DNA of 64,000 bases from Syntrophomonadaceae bacterium (GTDB lineage: Bacteria; Bacillota; Syntrophomonadia; Syntrophomonadales; Syntrophomonadaceae), in contig JAAYCK010000114.1 of assembly GCA_012729835.1 (NCBI GenBank), positions 44,745 through 108,744 on the forward strand, written 5' to 3'. Within the stretch, counting starts at the first letter, position 1; the number at the start of each line of letters is the position of its first letter. The notes beneath the pieces are model-generated. The model was not told where the DNA came from. It worked only from the letters and a program-made list of their open reading frames with translations, and did no database searches. A program made the position numbers and the translations under genes. Below are positions 28,486-39,135 of the stretch, one piece after another.

Positions 28486-31317
28486 ATGAAGGACTACATT
28501 TATATCAAGGGTGCGCGGGAGCATAATCTGAAAAACATCGACCTGCGGATACCACGGGACCAGTTGGTGGTCTTTACCGGGGTGTCGGGTTCGGGCAAAT
28601 CCAGCCTGGCCTTTGATACCATATACAGCGAGGGTCAGCGCCGGTATGTTGAATCACTGTCCACTTATGCCCGCCAGTTTTTGGGACAAATGGACAAGCC
28701 GGAAGTTGATTATATCGAGGGTTTATCGCCATCTATCTCTATAGATCAGAAATCTACATCCAATAACCCGCGTTCCACGGTAGGCACCGTTACCGAGATC
28801 TATGACTACATGCGATTGCTTTACGCTAGGGTCGGGCGCCCCCATTGTCCACGCTGCCATCAGCCAATTCAGCGGCAGACGGTGGATCAGGTGGTCGACC
28901 ATTTGCTGGACCTGCCTCAGGGCACTCGCCTGCGTATTATGGCTCCGGTAGTGCGGAGTCAAAAAGGTGAACATCAGAAGCTCTTGCAGAACCTGTTCAA
29001 GGATGGCTATGTGCGGGTGATGGTAGATGGTCTTGAGTATACCGCGGATGAAGAAATAGTACTGGAAAAGAATAAGAAGCATGATATCAGCGCAGTAATC
29101 GATCGTCTTATTGTCAAAGATGGTATCCGCAGCCGTCTGGCAGAATCCCTGGAACTGGCCTTTGAACTGGCTGAGGGGGTGGCTGCCGTTCGCTGGGGCC
29201 AGGATGGAGAAGAAGAGGAGTCACTGTTCAGCCGGGATTTTGCCTGCCCTGACTGCGGGTTCAGCCTCCCGGAATTGAGTCCGCGCATGTTTTCCTTCAA
29301 CAGTCCCTTTGGCGCTTGTCCGGAGTGTGATGGTCTGGGTGAGAAGCGTGTGATTGACCCCGATCTGGTCTTTGATTATAACCGGAGCCTGGATAATGGA
29401 GCGATCCTCCCCTGGGCCAACAGCTTTTTTACCTACTATACAGCGGTACTCAGAGCAATGAGTGAAAAATACAAGATACCTATGGACAAACCCCTGAAGG
29501 AATTTACCAAAAAGCAGATGCAAATGCTGATGTATGGCAACAACAACGAGAAATTCCTGGTCTCCTACACCAATTCATATGGCGAGGCCGGTACCTTCCG
29601 CTCCAGCTTTGAAGGCATTATCAATAATATGAAACGGCGATATTCGGAAACCAAGTCGGATAGCTCCCGCGAAGACATTGAGAAATATATGACCACTCAC
29701 CTTTGCCCCAGTTGCGAGGGCAAAAGACTGCGTGAAGAGATTCTCTGGGTCCTGGTGGACCAGCAACCCATTACCGGGGTGACTTCTCTGTCAGTCCGGC
29801 AGGCGGTGGATTTCTTCCGTGGGCTGCATTTGAGCGAGCGTGAGGCCTATATCGCCCGCCAAGTAGTCAAGGAAATCCAGGAACGCCTTAACTTCCTGGT
29901 AGATGTAGGATTAGATTACCTGACCCTGGACCGGGTAGCCGGTAGCCTCTCCGGTGGCGAAGCTCAGCGCATACGTCTGGCCACCCAGGTGGGCTCCAGT
30001 CTGGTGGGGGTGCTTTATGTATTGGATGAACCCAGTATCGGACTGCATCCCAGGGATAACGACCGCCTGCTGGCGACCCTGGAACGGCTGCGCGATTTGG
30101 GTAATACTGTTATCGTAGTGGAACATGATGAAGATACCATCCAGCATGCAGATCACATAGTAGACATCGGACCCCGGGCTGGTATTCATGGCGGCGAAGT
30201 GGTTGCCCAGGGGAGTCTGGGGGATATCATGGCTGCTCCCAGGTCGCTGACCGGGCAGTATCTGACCGGGAAACTCAGCATCGATCTTCCCGACCAACGC
30301 CGGGCCCGCACTGCCAGAAACCTGGTCATCAGGGGCGCGGGCCAACATAATCTTAAGGATATCGATGTTACCATCCCGCTGGGACAAATGGTGGTCATAA
30401 CCGGGGTTTCCGGTTCCGGCAAGAGCACTCTGGTAGAGGATATTATTTACCCGGTGTTGTTCAAACAGATCAATCGTGCCAGCCGACACCGGGTTGGCAA
30501 GTATAGAGCAGTGGAGGGCGGAGAGCATATCGATCGGGTCATCAATATTGACCAGGCTCCTATCGGGCGTACCCCGCGTTCTAATCCGGCTACTTATACC
30601 TGGGCTTTCGACGGCATCCGCGAGCTGTTTGCCAACACTGCTGAAGCCAAGGTGCGGGGTTATAAACCGGGACGCTTCAGTTTCAATGTGCGGGGTGGCC
30701 GCTGTGAGGCCTGTTCCGGCGATGGCATCATAAAGATCGAGATGCATTTCCTGCCTGACGTCTATGTACCCTGTGAGGTATGTAAAGGCAAACGTTACAA
30801 CCGTGAGACCCTGGAAGTCAAGTATAAGAATAACAATATCGCTGATGTCCTGGCCATGACTGTAGACGAAGCAGTAGAATGCTTCGAGAATATCCCCGGG
30901 GTGTATCGTAAGCTAAAGGTTCTACAGGATGTGGGTCTGGGATATATTGGACTGGGACAACCCGCTACCACCCTTTCCGGCGGAGAAGCCCAGCGGGTGA
31001 AGTTAGCCACCGAGTTGTCCAAACGATCCACCGGCAAGACCCTATATATATTGGATGAGCCAACCACCGGCCTGCACAAGGATGATGTTAAACATCTGCT
31101 TAGCGTGCTAAACAGATTGGTAGATAATGGAAATACGGTCCTGATAATAGAGCACAACCTGGATGTGATCAAGAGTGCCGATCATCTGATCGATCTGGGT
31201 CCGGAGGGCGGGGAGCAAGGCGGCGAAATCGTTGCTGAAGGTACCCCCGAGCAGGTAGCCCGGCATCCGAGCTCCTATACCGCCAAATATCTGCGTGAAG
31301 TTTTGGGAAATGAATAG
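28486..31317 (+). CDS. uvrA: Excinuclease ABC subunit A
   Basis: A 943-residue tandem ABC ATPase that recognises damaged DNA. It has two Walker A motifs ([13 protein letters not shown] and [13 protein letters not shown]), two ABC signatures ([14 protein letters not shown] and [14 protein letters not shown]) and CxxC zinc modules (CPRC, CPDC/CPEC, CEAC/CEVC). Length is normal. The SD GGGAGA lies before ATG 28486. It follows uvrB after a repeat-filled gap rather than overlapping it. Confidence 0.98.
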   Translation: MKDYIYIKGAREHNLKNIDLRIPRDQLVVFTGVSGSGKSSLAFDTIYSEGQRRYVESLSTYARQFLGQMDKPEVDYIEGLSPSISIDQKSTSNNPRSTVGTVTEIYDYMRLLYARVGRPHCPRCHQPIQRQTVDQVVDHLLDLPQGTRLRIMAPVVRSQKGEHQKLLQNLFKDGYVRVMVDGLEYTADEEIVLEKNKKHDISAVIDRLIVKDGIRSRLAESLELAFELAEGVAAVRWGQDGEEEESLFSRDFACPDCGFSLPELSPRMFSFNSPFGACPECDGLGEKRVIDPDLVFDYNRSLDNGAILPWANSFFTYYTAVLRAMSEKYKIPMDKPLKEFTKKQMQMLMYGNNNEKFLVSYTNSYGEAGTFRSSFEGIINNMKRRYSETKSDSSREDIEKYMTTHLCPSCEGKRLREEILWVLVDQQPITGVTSLSVRQAVDFFRGLHLSEREAYIARQVVKEIQERLNFLVDVGLDYLTLDRVAGSLSGGEAQRIRLATQVGSSLVGVLYVLDEPSIGLHPRDNDRLLATLERLRDLGNTVIVVEHDEDTIQHADHIVDIGPRAGIHGGEVVAQGSLGDIMAAPRSLTGQYLTGKLSIDLPDQRRARTARNLVIRGAGQHNLKDIDVTIPLGQMVVITGVSGSGKSTLVEDIIYPVLFKQINRASRHRVGKYRAVEGGEHIDRVINIDQAPIGRTPRSNPATYTWAFDGIRELFANTAEAKVRGYKPGRFSFNVRGGRCEACSGDGIIKIEMHFLPDVYVPCEVCKGKRYNRETLEVKYKNNNIADVLAMTVDEAVECFENIPGVYRKLKVLQDVGLGYIGLGQPATTLSGGEAQRVKLATELSKRSTGKTLYILDEPTTGLHKDDVKHLLSVLNRLVDNGNTVLIIEHNLDVIKSADHLIDLGPEGGEQGGEIVAEGTPEQVARHPSSYTAKYLREVLGNE

Positions 31318-31327
31318 ACAGGGGAGA

Positions 31328-31757
31328 CGAAATAGACGCAGAAGGACGCAGATTTATATGATTAACGCAGAAGAAGAGCGGGAGAGACGATTATTGCCAC
31401 AGATGAACACAGATGGACACAGATTATTGTAATATGGGGCTCACGAGAGACTACGAATAGTGTAGGGGATACGAAATAGACGCAGAGGGACGCAGATTTT
31501 TATGATAACGCAGAAGGAGAACGGGAGAGACGATTATTGCCACAGATTAACACAGATGGACACAGATTATTGTAATATGGGGCTCACGAGAGACTACGAA
31601 TAGTGTAGGGGTACGGTATAGAAGCAGATGGACGCAAATTTTTATGATTAACGCAGAAGAAGAGCGGGAGAGACGATTATTGCCACAGATGAACACTGAT
31701 GAACACAGATTATAATAATATGAGCCTATCGAAAGAGTACGAATAGAGCAGGGGGTA
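31328..31757 (+). repeat. Three tandem copies of a 142-144 bp unit before uvrC
   Basis: Units begin at about 31328, 31472 and 31614, with the start of a fourth at 31758. Each unit carries ATAGACGCAG, ACGCAGATTTTTATGATTAA, TTGCCACAGAT, AACACAGATGGACACAGATT and a GTAATATGGGGCTCACGAGA spacer. No ORF is supported. The unit is built from the same CACAGATT and ACGCAGATT words that occur singly elsewhere. A CATTGCGAG-type fragment follows (31785-31812). The whole 31318-31987 gap holds no gene. Confidence 0.9.
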
Positions 31758-31920
31758 AGAAATAGACGAAGCGTCAGCACTATGTTATTGCGAGCGTGGC
31801 GCGGCAATCTGTTCTTTGACGTCTTTATGCAGCCTGATTAAACCATCTTAGATACCTGAGATAGTAAAATTAAACGATTTATAGTTTGAATTAGAGCTTA
31901 TTATTCTGCGTAATCATAAA

Positions 31921-31956
31921 GATCTGCGTGCGGCTTTAGCCGCCTGCGTCTATTCG
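31921..31956 (+). repeat. GC hairpin leader element before uvrC
   Basis: GCGTGCGGC-TTTA-GCCGCC followed by TGCGTCTATT. The stem GCGGC/GCCGC is perfect. It lies about 30 bp before the uvrC start, near the ribosome binding site, as in the copies before PHP and rnr. Confidence 0.6.
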
Positions 31957-31987
31957 TTCTCCTTGCATTTTCGGAGGTGATATTGGG

Positions 31988-33772
31988 TTGAAGGAACGCC
32001 TGGGGAGGGTGCCTCTGCAGCCGGGGGTGTATATGTATAAGGACAGTGAGGGGCGTATCATCTATGTAGGCAAAGCGCGCTCCTTGCGTCAACGCATGCG
32101 CTCCTATTTTCAGTCACCCGAGAAGTTGCATCCTAAGGTGCGGGCCCTGATGAACCGGGTAGCCGACTTCGATTATATCGTTACTAATTCCGAGGTAGAG
32201 GCGCTGATCCTGGAACGCAATTTGATCAAGGCCTACCAGCCTCGCTACAATATTCAGCTCCGTGATGATAAGAGCTATCCCTATATCAAACTCACCACAA
32301 CCGACAAGTATCCGCGTCTCAGCATGGTGCGGGAAAAGAAGGACGGGGTATCCCTCTATTTTGGGCCTTACACCGATGCCGGAGCGGTCAGGGAGACCTT
32401 GCGGCTGCTAAACGGCTTATTTCCCCTGCGTACCTGCAAAACCCTGCGCCCGGCTCAACGTACCTGTTTGAATTATGATATCGGACGCTGCCAAGGACCT
32501 TGCCAGGGGATGATCAGTGAGGAAGACTACGGAGTCCTGGTCGGACGGGTCCGAGCCTTTCTGGAAGGGGATTATAAAGGCCTCTTACGGGAAAAGGAAG
32601 AAGAGATGAAGGCGGCTGCGGGTAGGATGGAGTTCGAGCTGGCAGCCCAGCTGCGGGATCAGATAGGCGGCATCAAAAAGGTCCAGGAAAATCAACAGGT
32701 CAATTTTGACAAGAGCCATCATCTGGATATCATCGCCATGATCGGCGGAGACCGGGACAAGCTGGTGGTAGTTTTTAAGGTTCGTGCCGGTAAGGTCTTG
32801 ACCAAGGACAGCTACTGGCTCAGCCGATCGGTGGATGAGGATGATGCCGGGCTGATGGAATATATTATAAAATACTATTATGATGAAAACCCCGATATTC
32901 CGCGTGAAATACTAGTTAGCCACTTACCTTCCGGACAGGAGGTGCTGGAGGCCTGGCTGAAAGAACTGGCCGGACATCGAGTGGAGCTGCGCCAACCCCA
33001 ACGAGGAGAACGCCGGCATATGCTGGAATTGGTCCAGAACAACGGTCGCTTGATCTGGGAGGAAAGAGAACAGAAGAATCTGCAGAATCAAGAGACCCTG
33101 CTGCATTTATCAAAAGTGCTTGGCTTGGAAGTGGTACCCGAGCGTATCGAATGCTATGATATATCTCATCTAAGCGGTGAAGAGACCGTGGCCTCCATGG
33201 TGGTTTTTACCAGCGCCATGCCCGACCGCAAGGCCTACCGGCGCTTCAAGATCAGGAGCGACCAGAATAACGACTATGCTTCCCTGGCCGAGACCCTTCA
33301 GCGTCGCTGGAGCGAGGCTGAAAAGGGCAACCCGGCCTTTCTGCCCCTGCCTGATCTCATCCTTATCGACGGTGGCCTGGGTCAGGTTAATGCTGTAAAA
33401 CAATCATTGGATGAGATAGGGGTGGAGGCCCCTCTCTGTAGTCTTGCCAAAAAGGATGAACTTGTATTTCGGCCTGGGGTATCTGAGCCATTGGTTTTCC
33501 CGCGCCGTGACCTCGGCTTGATGCTCTTGCAGCGTTTGCGCGACGAGGCTCACCGCTTTGCCATCGAGTACAACCGTCTGCGCCGTGGGAAAAAGATCAC
33601 CGCCTCGGCTCTGGATGGGATAGAGGGCATTGGCCCGCGGCGTAAGCAGGCCTTACTCCAGCATTTTTCATCAGTAGCCCGCATAAAGCAGGCCAGCCTG
33701 GAAGAATTGGAGCAGGTACCGGCCATGAACCGCACTGCTGCTGAGAAGGTGTATCGCCATTTTAACCCCTAA
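31988..33772 (+). CDS. uvrC: Excinuclease ABC subunit C
   Basis: A 594-residue dual-incision nuclease. TTG 31988 is 7 bp after GGAGGTGA. The N-terminal GIY-YIG domain reads PGVYMYKDSEGRIIYVGKAR. A UVR motif (FELAAQLRDQIG) contacts UvrB. The RNase H-like domain has ECYDISHLSG and LILIDGGLGQ, and two helix-hairpin-helix motifs end the protein (GIEGIGPRRKQALLQHF). Complete and normal in length. Confidence 0.97.
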   Translation: MKERLGRVPLQPGVYMYKDSEGRIIYVGKARSLRQRMRSYFQSPEKLHPKVRALMNRVADFDYIVTNSEVEALILERNLIKAYQPRYNIQLRDDKSYPYIKLTTTDKYPRLSMVREKKDGVSLYFGPYTDAGAVRETLRLLNGLFPLRTCKTLRPAQRTCLNYDIGRCQGPCQGMISEEDYGVLVGRVRAFLEGDYKGLLREKEEEMKAAAGRMEFELAAQLRDQIGGIKKVQENQQVNFDKSHHLDIIAMIGGDRDKLVVVFKVRAGKVLTKDSYWLSRSVDEDDAGLMEYIIKYYYDENPDIPREILVSHLPSGQEVLEAWLKELAGHRVELRQPQRGERRHMLELVQNNGRLIWEEREQKNLQNQETLLHLSKVLGLEVVPERIECYDISHLSGEETVASMVVFTSAMPDRKAYRRFKIRSDQNNDYASLAETLQRRWSEAEKGNPAFLPLPDLILIDGGLGQVNAVKQSLDEIGVEAPLCSLAKKDELVFRPGVSEPLVFPRRDLGLMLLQRLRDEAHRFAIEYNRLRRGKKITASALDGIEGIGPRRKQALLQHFSSVARIKQASLEELEQVPAMNRTAAEKVYRHFNP

Positions 33773-33839
33773 GCCGGTATCATTCGATATTAGCGCATAC
33801 GGCAAGAGCAGCAGGTTTAAATAGGCTGAAAAAGCATTT

Positions 33840-33869
33840 GGGGCGGCACAAGGTCTGTGCCGCCCCTTT
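33840..33869. terminator. Terminator between convergent uvrC and the lipoprotein gene
   Basis: GGGGCGGCACA (33840-33850) pairs perfectly with TGTGCCGCCCC (33856-33866) across a five-base loop, with TTT after it on the plus strand and A-rich sequence before it (GAAAAAGC), so it may work in both directions. Confidence 0.8.
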
Positions 33870-33904
33870 GATGTTAGATCGATAGGGTGTATGCTGGAAT
33901 ACTT

Positions 33905-34501
33905 TTATTGATCGGCAGTAGAGCTGTTGGGGGCAGTATCCCGGGCCGGAGGTGCACCTTGCCCTGCTTCCATGATCCGGACCGATTCAACCGCACCAGT
34001 CGAAGCGTTCAGCCTTACCTCCATCATCTGTCCGGCTTTTAAGTCGCTTATGCTCACCTCGCTGGAACTATTCCGACCGCCGCTCAGCATTTTTACCGAG
34101 GCGGGTATGGTAATGGTTTTCTTCTCACCGCTCAGCTCGGGGGTTTGTCTCCCCGGCTTATCCCCCGCAGGAGGATTACCGTCCGCAGGAGGAGATGGCA
34201 TATCAAACAAGGCTAGGGTCACGCTGCGGTCTTTTACACTGGTGATCTGGCCCATCAGCCGGCTGCCGGCGCGCTGGCCGGGTTGAGTTTCATTTTTCAT
34301 AACGGTTGCTGACCCGTTATCAGCGGCCTTATCGGACTGTCGGGAAAGATCTGTTTTAGTGTTTTCGGTTGTAATCGTCTCGCTTTGCTTAGTAGTCGTT
34401 GTCTTATCGGCAGTAGCCTTGGAGCTACTGGAACAACCAACTAGGCATACGGCAAGAGCCAGGCTAAGCAGCAAGAGCAGCAAAGATCTTTCTTTTAACA
34501 T
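33905..34501 (-). CDS. Putative secreted lipoprotein
   Basis: A 198-residue protein. The N-terminus is a lipoprotein signal (LLLLLLSLALAVCLVGC, lipobox LVGC) followed by a Ser/Thr/Lys-rich linker. A single beta-domain from about 80 to 175 includes the segment GQITSVKDRSVTLALFD, as in small OB-like or DUF5666-type folds. The function is unknown. It is the last gene of the minus-strand efflux region, 28 bp after the repeat protein, so it may be co-expressed with it. Confidence 0.75.
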   Translation of the reverse strand: MLKERSLLLLLLSLALAVCLVGCSSSSKATADKTTTTKQSETITTENTKTDLSRQSDKAADNGSATVMKNETQPGQRAGSRLMGQITSVKDRSVTLALFDMPSPPADGNPPAGDKPGRQTPELSGEKKTITIPASVKMLSGGRNSSSEVSISDLKAGQMMEVRLNASTGAVESVRIMEAGQGAPPARDTAPNSSTADQ

Positions 34502-34529
34502 GGAAAAACCAACTCCTTGTATTGGGATA

Positions 34530-35579
34530 CTATTTTATATCTATACTCTTAGTGTTTTGGTCCCAGTTTACCGTTAGATCAAGGCTTTCTGCCAGAAAAC
34601 GGATGGGGACCATGGTACGGCCTGTGTCGGAGACATAGGGGGCGCCGATCAGGGTAACAGTTGTTCCATTTACTGTGGCAGTAGTGCTGTCGATAGTTAA
34701 AACCACGGTATTGTTATTCAGGGAAATGGAAATAGTCTGCGCAGTTTTGTCCCAGCTGATATTCCCGCCCCAGAGCTCAACTATTGCCCGGATGGGGACA
34801 AAGGTAGTTCCGTTTTTAACTACCGGAGCCGTTGCATAACCGGGATCGATATCCTGCTGTCCGGAGCCGGTTGTCATTTTGGAACTGCCAATCTTTAATC
34901 GCATTTTATTACCATGACCGTTATTGGTGCTCTTTTCGATCGGAGCCTGCAGTGCCTTAAGGATGGTATCGGATTGATCCTGGGTAATGGTTCCGGCGGT
35001 GACCAGCGCCGCTAACTCGGTAGTAAGGGCTGTCTTCATATCGGTCTTGCTGGTGGTGCTTTCATTAGAGGGCTTTAAAGCTGTTAAAATGCTGTCAGCT
35101 ACCGTCTGGGTAATGGTTCCGGCGGTGACCAGCGAACTCAATGCGCTTTCCCAGGGGTTACTTCGCTTCTCACCATGATGGTTTTTATCAGCCTTATTGT
35201 CTGCGGGTGGTTGGATAGCCTCCATAATAGCTTCGGCCTGCTCAGAGGTAATGGTCCCGGCAGCTACAAGAGCATCCAGTTTGCCCTGCATCAGGCTTGA
35301 CGGATCGGTAGTCGGAGGAGTAGTGTTGGCTTTCGATTCATCAGACGGTTTCAGGGCAGCCTGTACTGCATCGGCTTGCTCCTGAGTAAGAGTCCCGGCA
35401 GTAACCAGGCTGCTCAACTGATCTGAAAAACCATGGCCGCCCTTGCCGTGCTGGCCTACGCCTTGATTCACAGGAGGTTTCTGAAGCTGATTACTGGTGG
35501 AGTCATCGGCACCATAGACCGGCATAGCCAGACTCAAGGTAAAGATCAGTAGCATCAGTAGTGAAGTTAGCTTTTTCAA
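34530..35579 (-). CDS. Secreted repeat protein with copper-amine-oxidase-N-like stalk domain
   Basis: A 349-residue protein from TTG 35579 with GGAAGGA upstream. It has a signal peptide (LLMLLIFTLSLAMPVYG), then four imperfect repeats of about 40-50 residues (core LVTAGTITQEQADAI, with SLVTAGTLTQ, ALVAAGTITS, SLVTAGTITQ and ALVTAGTITQ). The C-terminal 110 residues match the Cu_amine_oxidN1 domain common in Firmicute surface proteins (FVPIRAIVELWGGNISWD and MVPIRFLAESL). This domain is structural; no enzyme is implied. Downstream of the ABC efflux genes by 106 bp. Confidence 0.85.
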   Translation of the reverse strand: MKKLTSLLMLLIFTLSLAMPVYGADDSTSNQLQKPPVNQGVGQHGKGGHGFSDQLSSLVTAGTLTQEQADAVQAALKPSDESKANTTPPTTDPSSLMQGKLDALVAAGTITSEQAEAIMEAIQPPADNKADKNHHGEKRSNPWESALSSLVTAGTITQTVADSILTALKPSNESTTSKTDMKTALTTELAALVTAGTITQDQSDTILKALQAPIEKSTNNGHGNKMRLKIGSSKMTTGSGQQDIDPGYATAPVVKNGTTFVPIRAIVELWGGNISWDKTAQTISISLNNNTVVLTIDSTTATVNGTTVTLIGAPYVSDTGRTMVPIRFLAESLDLTVNWDQNTKSIDIK

Positions 35580-35685
35580 TAATTACACATCCTTCCGGTT
35601 TAATACTAAAATTGACCAATTACCAAATAATGGACTAAAAAATGGCGACAGCTATCCACCTCCCTTCAAAGAGCTTTAGTAAAGG

Positions 35686-36891
35686 CTATTCAAATCGCAG
35701 GGCTTCAATAGGGTCTGAATTGGCTGCCTGCCGGGCAGGATAGTATCCGAAGAATAGTCCGATCATAATAGCGAAACCCATGGAGGCCGCTATCAGCCAG
35801 GGGGATACCTGCATTTTGAGATCGGCCCATACACTGAGGAGCTGGGCACCTCCACAACCCAGAGCAACACCGATAAGACCTCCTATGAAGCAGAGCAGCA
35901 AGGCCTCAATCAGGAACTGAGTGAGGATGGCACGGGTAGTGGCGCCGATAGCCATGCGAATGCCAATTTCACGGGTGCGTTCAGTTACCGATACCAGCAT
36001 GATGTTCATAATGCCGATACCGCCAACCAGCAGAGAGACGGCTGCAATGCCTCCCAACAGGAAAGACAGCATTTTCGTGGTGTCTTCTATAGTGGAGAGT
36101 ATTTCCGTCATGTCCCGTACCTGAAAATCTTCGTCAGCTGAATCGCTGATGCGGTGCCGCTGGCGGAGCAGGGTGCTTATGTATTCCTTCAAGGGAGTCA
36201 AGGCCTCGGTACTCTCGGCCTGAACGTTTATGCTGCGTACGGTTTGGCTTCCCAGCAGACGCTGCTGGGCGGTTGTTATGGGGACATAGATGACATCGTC
36301 CTGGTCTGACCCCGCACTGTCGCCTTTTTCTTCCAAAACTCCGACTACTGTAAAGGAGAGGCCATTGATGCGAATAGTCTGACCCAGTGGATTGGATTTG
36401 GGAAAAAGGTTAGTTACTACCGTTTGGCCTAAAACGGCGACCCTTTTCAGGCTGTTCACGTCACTATCACTAAAGAACGAACCCTGAATAGTAGGCCAGT
36501 TTTTAATGGTCTGCAGTTCAGGGACAGTGCCATCTATTGTTGTTGACCAGGTTGCACTGCCCGCTGAGATCGTTGCACTATTAGTGCTTGCCTCCGGGGC
36601 TACATATTTGACCAGAGGCAGCTCAGCGATAGCCTCTGCATCTCCCATGGTAAGCGTAGAACTGCCCGCTCCCCGGATAGGACCGGCAGACATGGCGGAG
36701 GAAACCGTCAACAGATTGGCGCCCATACTGGAAAGCCGTGAAGTAATACCTGATGAGGTGCCCTGCCCCAGGGCGACCATGATGATAACAGCACCCACGC
36801 CGATGATCACCCCCAGCATGGTCAGAAAGGAACGCAGCTTATTGCTCAGCAGGCTTTGCCCGGCCATTTTCAGACTCGAAATGAGATCCAT
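35686..36891 (-). CDS. MacB-like ABC transporter permease
   Basis: A 401-residue protein. One N-terminal helix (FLTMLGVIIGVGAVIIMVALG), an outer domain of about 220 residues, and three C-terminal helices (LLGGIAAVSLLVGGIGIMNIMLVSV and following) give the MacB/FtsX permease layout. The TERTREIGIRMAIGAT loop is a family hallmark. With the ATPase (22 bp upstream in the operon) and adaptor it forms a tripartite-type pump without an outer membrane part. The cargo is not shown by the sequence. Confidence 0.93.
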   Translation of the reverse strand: MDLISSLKMAGQSLLSNKLRSFLTMLGVIIGVGAVIIMVALGQGTSSGITSRLSSMGANLLTVSSAMSAGPIRGAGSSTLTMGDAEAIAELPLVKYVAPEASTNSATISAGSATWSTTIDGTVPELQTIKNWPTIQGSFFSDSDVNSLKRVAVLGQTVVTNLFPKSNPLGQTIRINGLSFTVVGVLEEKGDSAGSDQDDVIYVPITTAQQRLLGSQTVRSINVQAESTEALTPLKEYISTLLRQRHRISDSADEDFQVRDMTEILSTIEDTTKMLSFLLGGIAAVSLLVGGIGIMNIMLVSVTERTREIGIRMAIGATTRAILTQFLIEALLLCFIGGLIGVALGCGGAQLLSVWADLKMQVSPWLIAASMGFAIMIGLFFGYYPARQAANSDPIEALRFE

Positions 36892-36912
36892 GAGGTACTC
36901 CTCGCTTTCGCT

Positions 36913-37632
36913 TTATCCAACCTGTATTGATTGACGCGGCTGGGACACCAATTCTTCTTTTACCAGCAAACCGTCACTAAGGCGTATGATACGCTGGCAG
37001 TGATAGGCAATATCGGGTTCATGGGTAACAATAACCACAGATAGGCCCTGTTCGCGGTGCAGTCGCTGCAGGAGCCCCATGATCTCTTCGCTGGTTCTGG
37101 TATCCAGAGCTCCGGTTGGTTCGTCGGCCAGCAATAGGCCTGGACGATTGACCAGGGCGCGGGCAATGGCTACCCGCTGCTGCTGGCCACCGGACAACTG
37201 CCGGGGCAGGTGGTGTTCACGTCCGGCCAGACCCACCATCCGCAGCATATCGCGCCCGCGTTGGTCCCTATGGCGCGCAGGTACCCCGGCATAAACCAGA
37301 GGCAGGCAAACATTTTCCAAAGCGGTGGATCTGCCCAGCAGGTTAAAATTCTGAAAAACAAAACCGATCAGCAGGTTACGCAAACGGGCCAACTGGTCAC
37401 GGTCCAGTTTCATCACGTTCTGGCTGGCGAAAAAGTATCGGCCAGTATCCGGTTTATCCAGACAGCCCAACAGGTTCATCAGCGTGGATTTGCCAGAACC
37501 GGAAGGACCCATAATTGCCAGCATCTCTCCCCGCATGACATCGAGAGAAATACCTCGCAGGGCATGGACCGGTTCACCGGCGCCATAATAGGTTTTGGTT
37601 ATATCCTGCAGCTTGATTAATATCTTGGTCAT
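36913..37632 (-). CDS. MacB-type ABC transporter ATP-binding protein
   Basis: A 239-residue ATPase. Walker [10 protein letters not shown], signature [15 protein letters not shown], Walker [13 protein letters not shown]. The ATP site drives mechanotransmission in MacAB-like systems. SD GGAGAGA before ATG. It lies between adaptor and permease genes with gaps of 21 bp each. Confidence 0.94.
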   Translation of the reverse strand: MTKILIKLQDITKTYYGAGEPVHALRGISLDVMRGEMLAIMGPSGSGKSTLMNLLGCLDKPDTGRYFFASQNVMKLDRDQLARLRNLLIGFVFQNFNLLGRSTALENVCLPLVYAGVPARHRDQRGRDMLRMVGLAGREHHLPRQLSGGQQQRVAIARALVNRPGLLLADEPTGALDTRTSEEIMGLLQRLHREQGLSVVIVTHEPDIAYHCQRIIRLSDGLLVKEELVSQPRQSIQVG

Positions 37633-37653
37633 GGTTTTATCTCTCCAGTCCGT

Positions 37654-39135
37654 TTACATTCCCGGAGGCGGGCCGCCCATCCCGCCGCCCATATTCCCTT
37701 TGGAGCGGTTGGAACTGTTCGAGTTATTTGAAGTACTGGAATCTGAACTGGCAGACTGGCTGGTCCCGACCACTACTTGGTCACCTGCTTCCAGGCCGCT
37801 GACAACTTCATAATTTGATTCGTCGCTCAGTCCCAGGCGGACAGTCTTTAGCACAGGTTTGTTATTTTGCAGCACCAATACCATTCCCGGGCGCCCTTGC
37901 GTAGAATCCAAGCCGGAAAAACCAGCCGATGGTCCGGAGCTGTTTTTATTCAGTGCTTTGATAGAGCTGCGATTGGCTGCAGAATTGGACTGGCTCTTAT
38001 TCGTGCTCCCCGATCCGGTAGTCGATTTGGTACCGGAGGAAGCGGCGTTCTGCTGCATATAGGTCTGGGCATAGGTTACTGCCATTTTAGGAACAGTTAA
38101 AACATTGGCTTTACAGGATATAATGATCTCGGCTGATACGGTCATGCCGGATTTTAACAGGCGATCCGGGTCGGAGCAGCTGATTAAAACCGGGTAATAC
38201 TGGACATTGCTGACCGTCTGTGCTTCCGGGGTGATACGGACCACTTTGCCGGAGAAGGTCTTATTGGAATAAGTAGTACTGGTGAACTCTACCTCCTGAC
38301 CGGACTTAACCTGTCCAATATCCGCTTCATTGACCAGGGCAGTCAGCTGCAGATCCTCGCTCATTACCGTAAGCAGAGTACTGGTGCTGCTGTTAATCCC
38401 GTTGATCTGTCCCACCTGACCATTTACTGCCCCGATAATGCCATCAAAGGGTGCTATCAGGGTCGCCTCGCTTAAATCGGAGCGAGCTTGCTGCGCCTTG
38501 ATCTGATCGTTGGCCAGTTTGGATTGGGCTGTAGCCAGTTCCAGCTCTGCTCTGGTCAGATCATCCCGGGCGGTATCCATATCACTCTGAGCCACAGCGC
38601 CAGCCTCCTGCAGTTTCTGTTGCTGCTCAAAGTTGCGCAGCTGTGACTGATAGGCAAGATTACAGGTTTTGACGTTGATAATGTCCTGGTCAACGGTATT
38701 CTGAGCCTGTTCCAGTGCGCTGGTTAGAGACGTAGGTTCCTGCTGGGCCAGTACCTGGCCCTGGATTACCTGGTCGCCCGGATTGACGTTGATAGCGGTA
38801 ATAGTGCCATCATTCTTAAAGCCCATTTCAGATTTCTTCACCGGTTCCAGGGTACCCGTAGCTTCGATGGAGTCAGTTATGGTGGTGTTGCTGACAGCCA
38901 TGGTGAGGTAATCACTATCTGCCTTGGATGCGGACCAGCGATAATATCCGAAGGCGCCCAGCGCCACGAAGATGAGTGCGGCCAGGATCACAGTGATCTT
39001 CCTGGTCCGGGACATGCCGCGGATTTTACTGGCCAGCATTATTTCTTCGACATTATCATCATCCAGGTGCATCAGGCTGGACTGAGGCTCCTGTTCGCTA
39101 TCAGCAGTTCCCACCGGAGTATCGGCATCTAACAT
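37654..39135 (-). CDS. MacA-like efflux adaptor (periplasmic adaptor/HlyD family)
   Basis: A 493-residue protein. It has a cytoplasmic N-terminus of about 50 residues, a membrane helix (ITVILAALIFVALGAFGYYRW), a lipoyl/barrel-sandwich half (VNPGDQVIQGQVLAQ), a coiled-coil hairpin (about 140-230), a second lipoyl half (ATLIAPFDGIIGAV) and a beta-barrel domain. The C-terminus is an unusual Ser/Asn-rich then Gly/Met/Pro-rich tail. It heads the operon. Gram-positive homologues link the ABC permease to the cell wall side. Confidence 0.92.
   Translation of the reverse strand: MLDADTPVGTADSEQEPQSSLMHLDDDNVEEIMLASKIRGMSRTRKITVILAALIFVALGAFGYYRWSASKADSDYLTMAVSNTTITDSIEATGTLEPVKKSEMGFKNDGTITAINVNPGDQVIQGQVLAQQEPTSLTSALEQAQNTVDQDIINVKTCNLAYQSQLRNFEQQQKLQEAGAVAQSDMDTARDDLTRAELELATAQSKLANDQIKAQQARSDLSEATLIAPFDGIIGAVNGQVGQINGINSSTSTLLTVMSEDLQLTALVNEADIGQVKSGQEVEFTSTTYSNKTFSGKVVRITPEAQTVSNVQYYPVLISCSDPDRLLKSGMTVSAEIIISCKANVLTVPKMAVTYAQTYMQQNAASSGTKSTTGSGSTNKSQSNSAANRSSIKALNKNSSGPSAGFSGLDSTQGRPGMVLVLQNNKPVLKTVRLGLSDESNYEVVSGLEAGDQVVVGTSQSASSDSSTSNNSNSSNRSKGNMGGGMGGPPPGM

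Noticed and set aside
29911..30747. 278-codon open frame on the minus strand
   Set aside because: It lies wholly antisense to uvrA, a well-supported gene, and shows no recognisable motif.
31328..31757. Possible CRISPR array
   Set aside because: The period is 142-144 bp and the whole unit repeats, so there are no unique spacers between short repeats.
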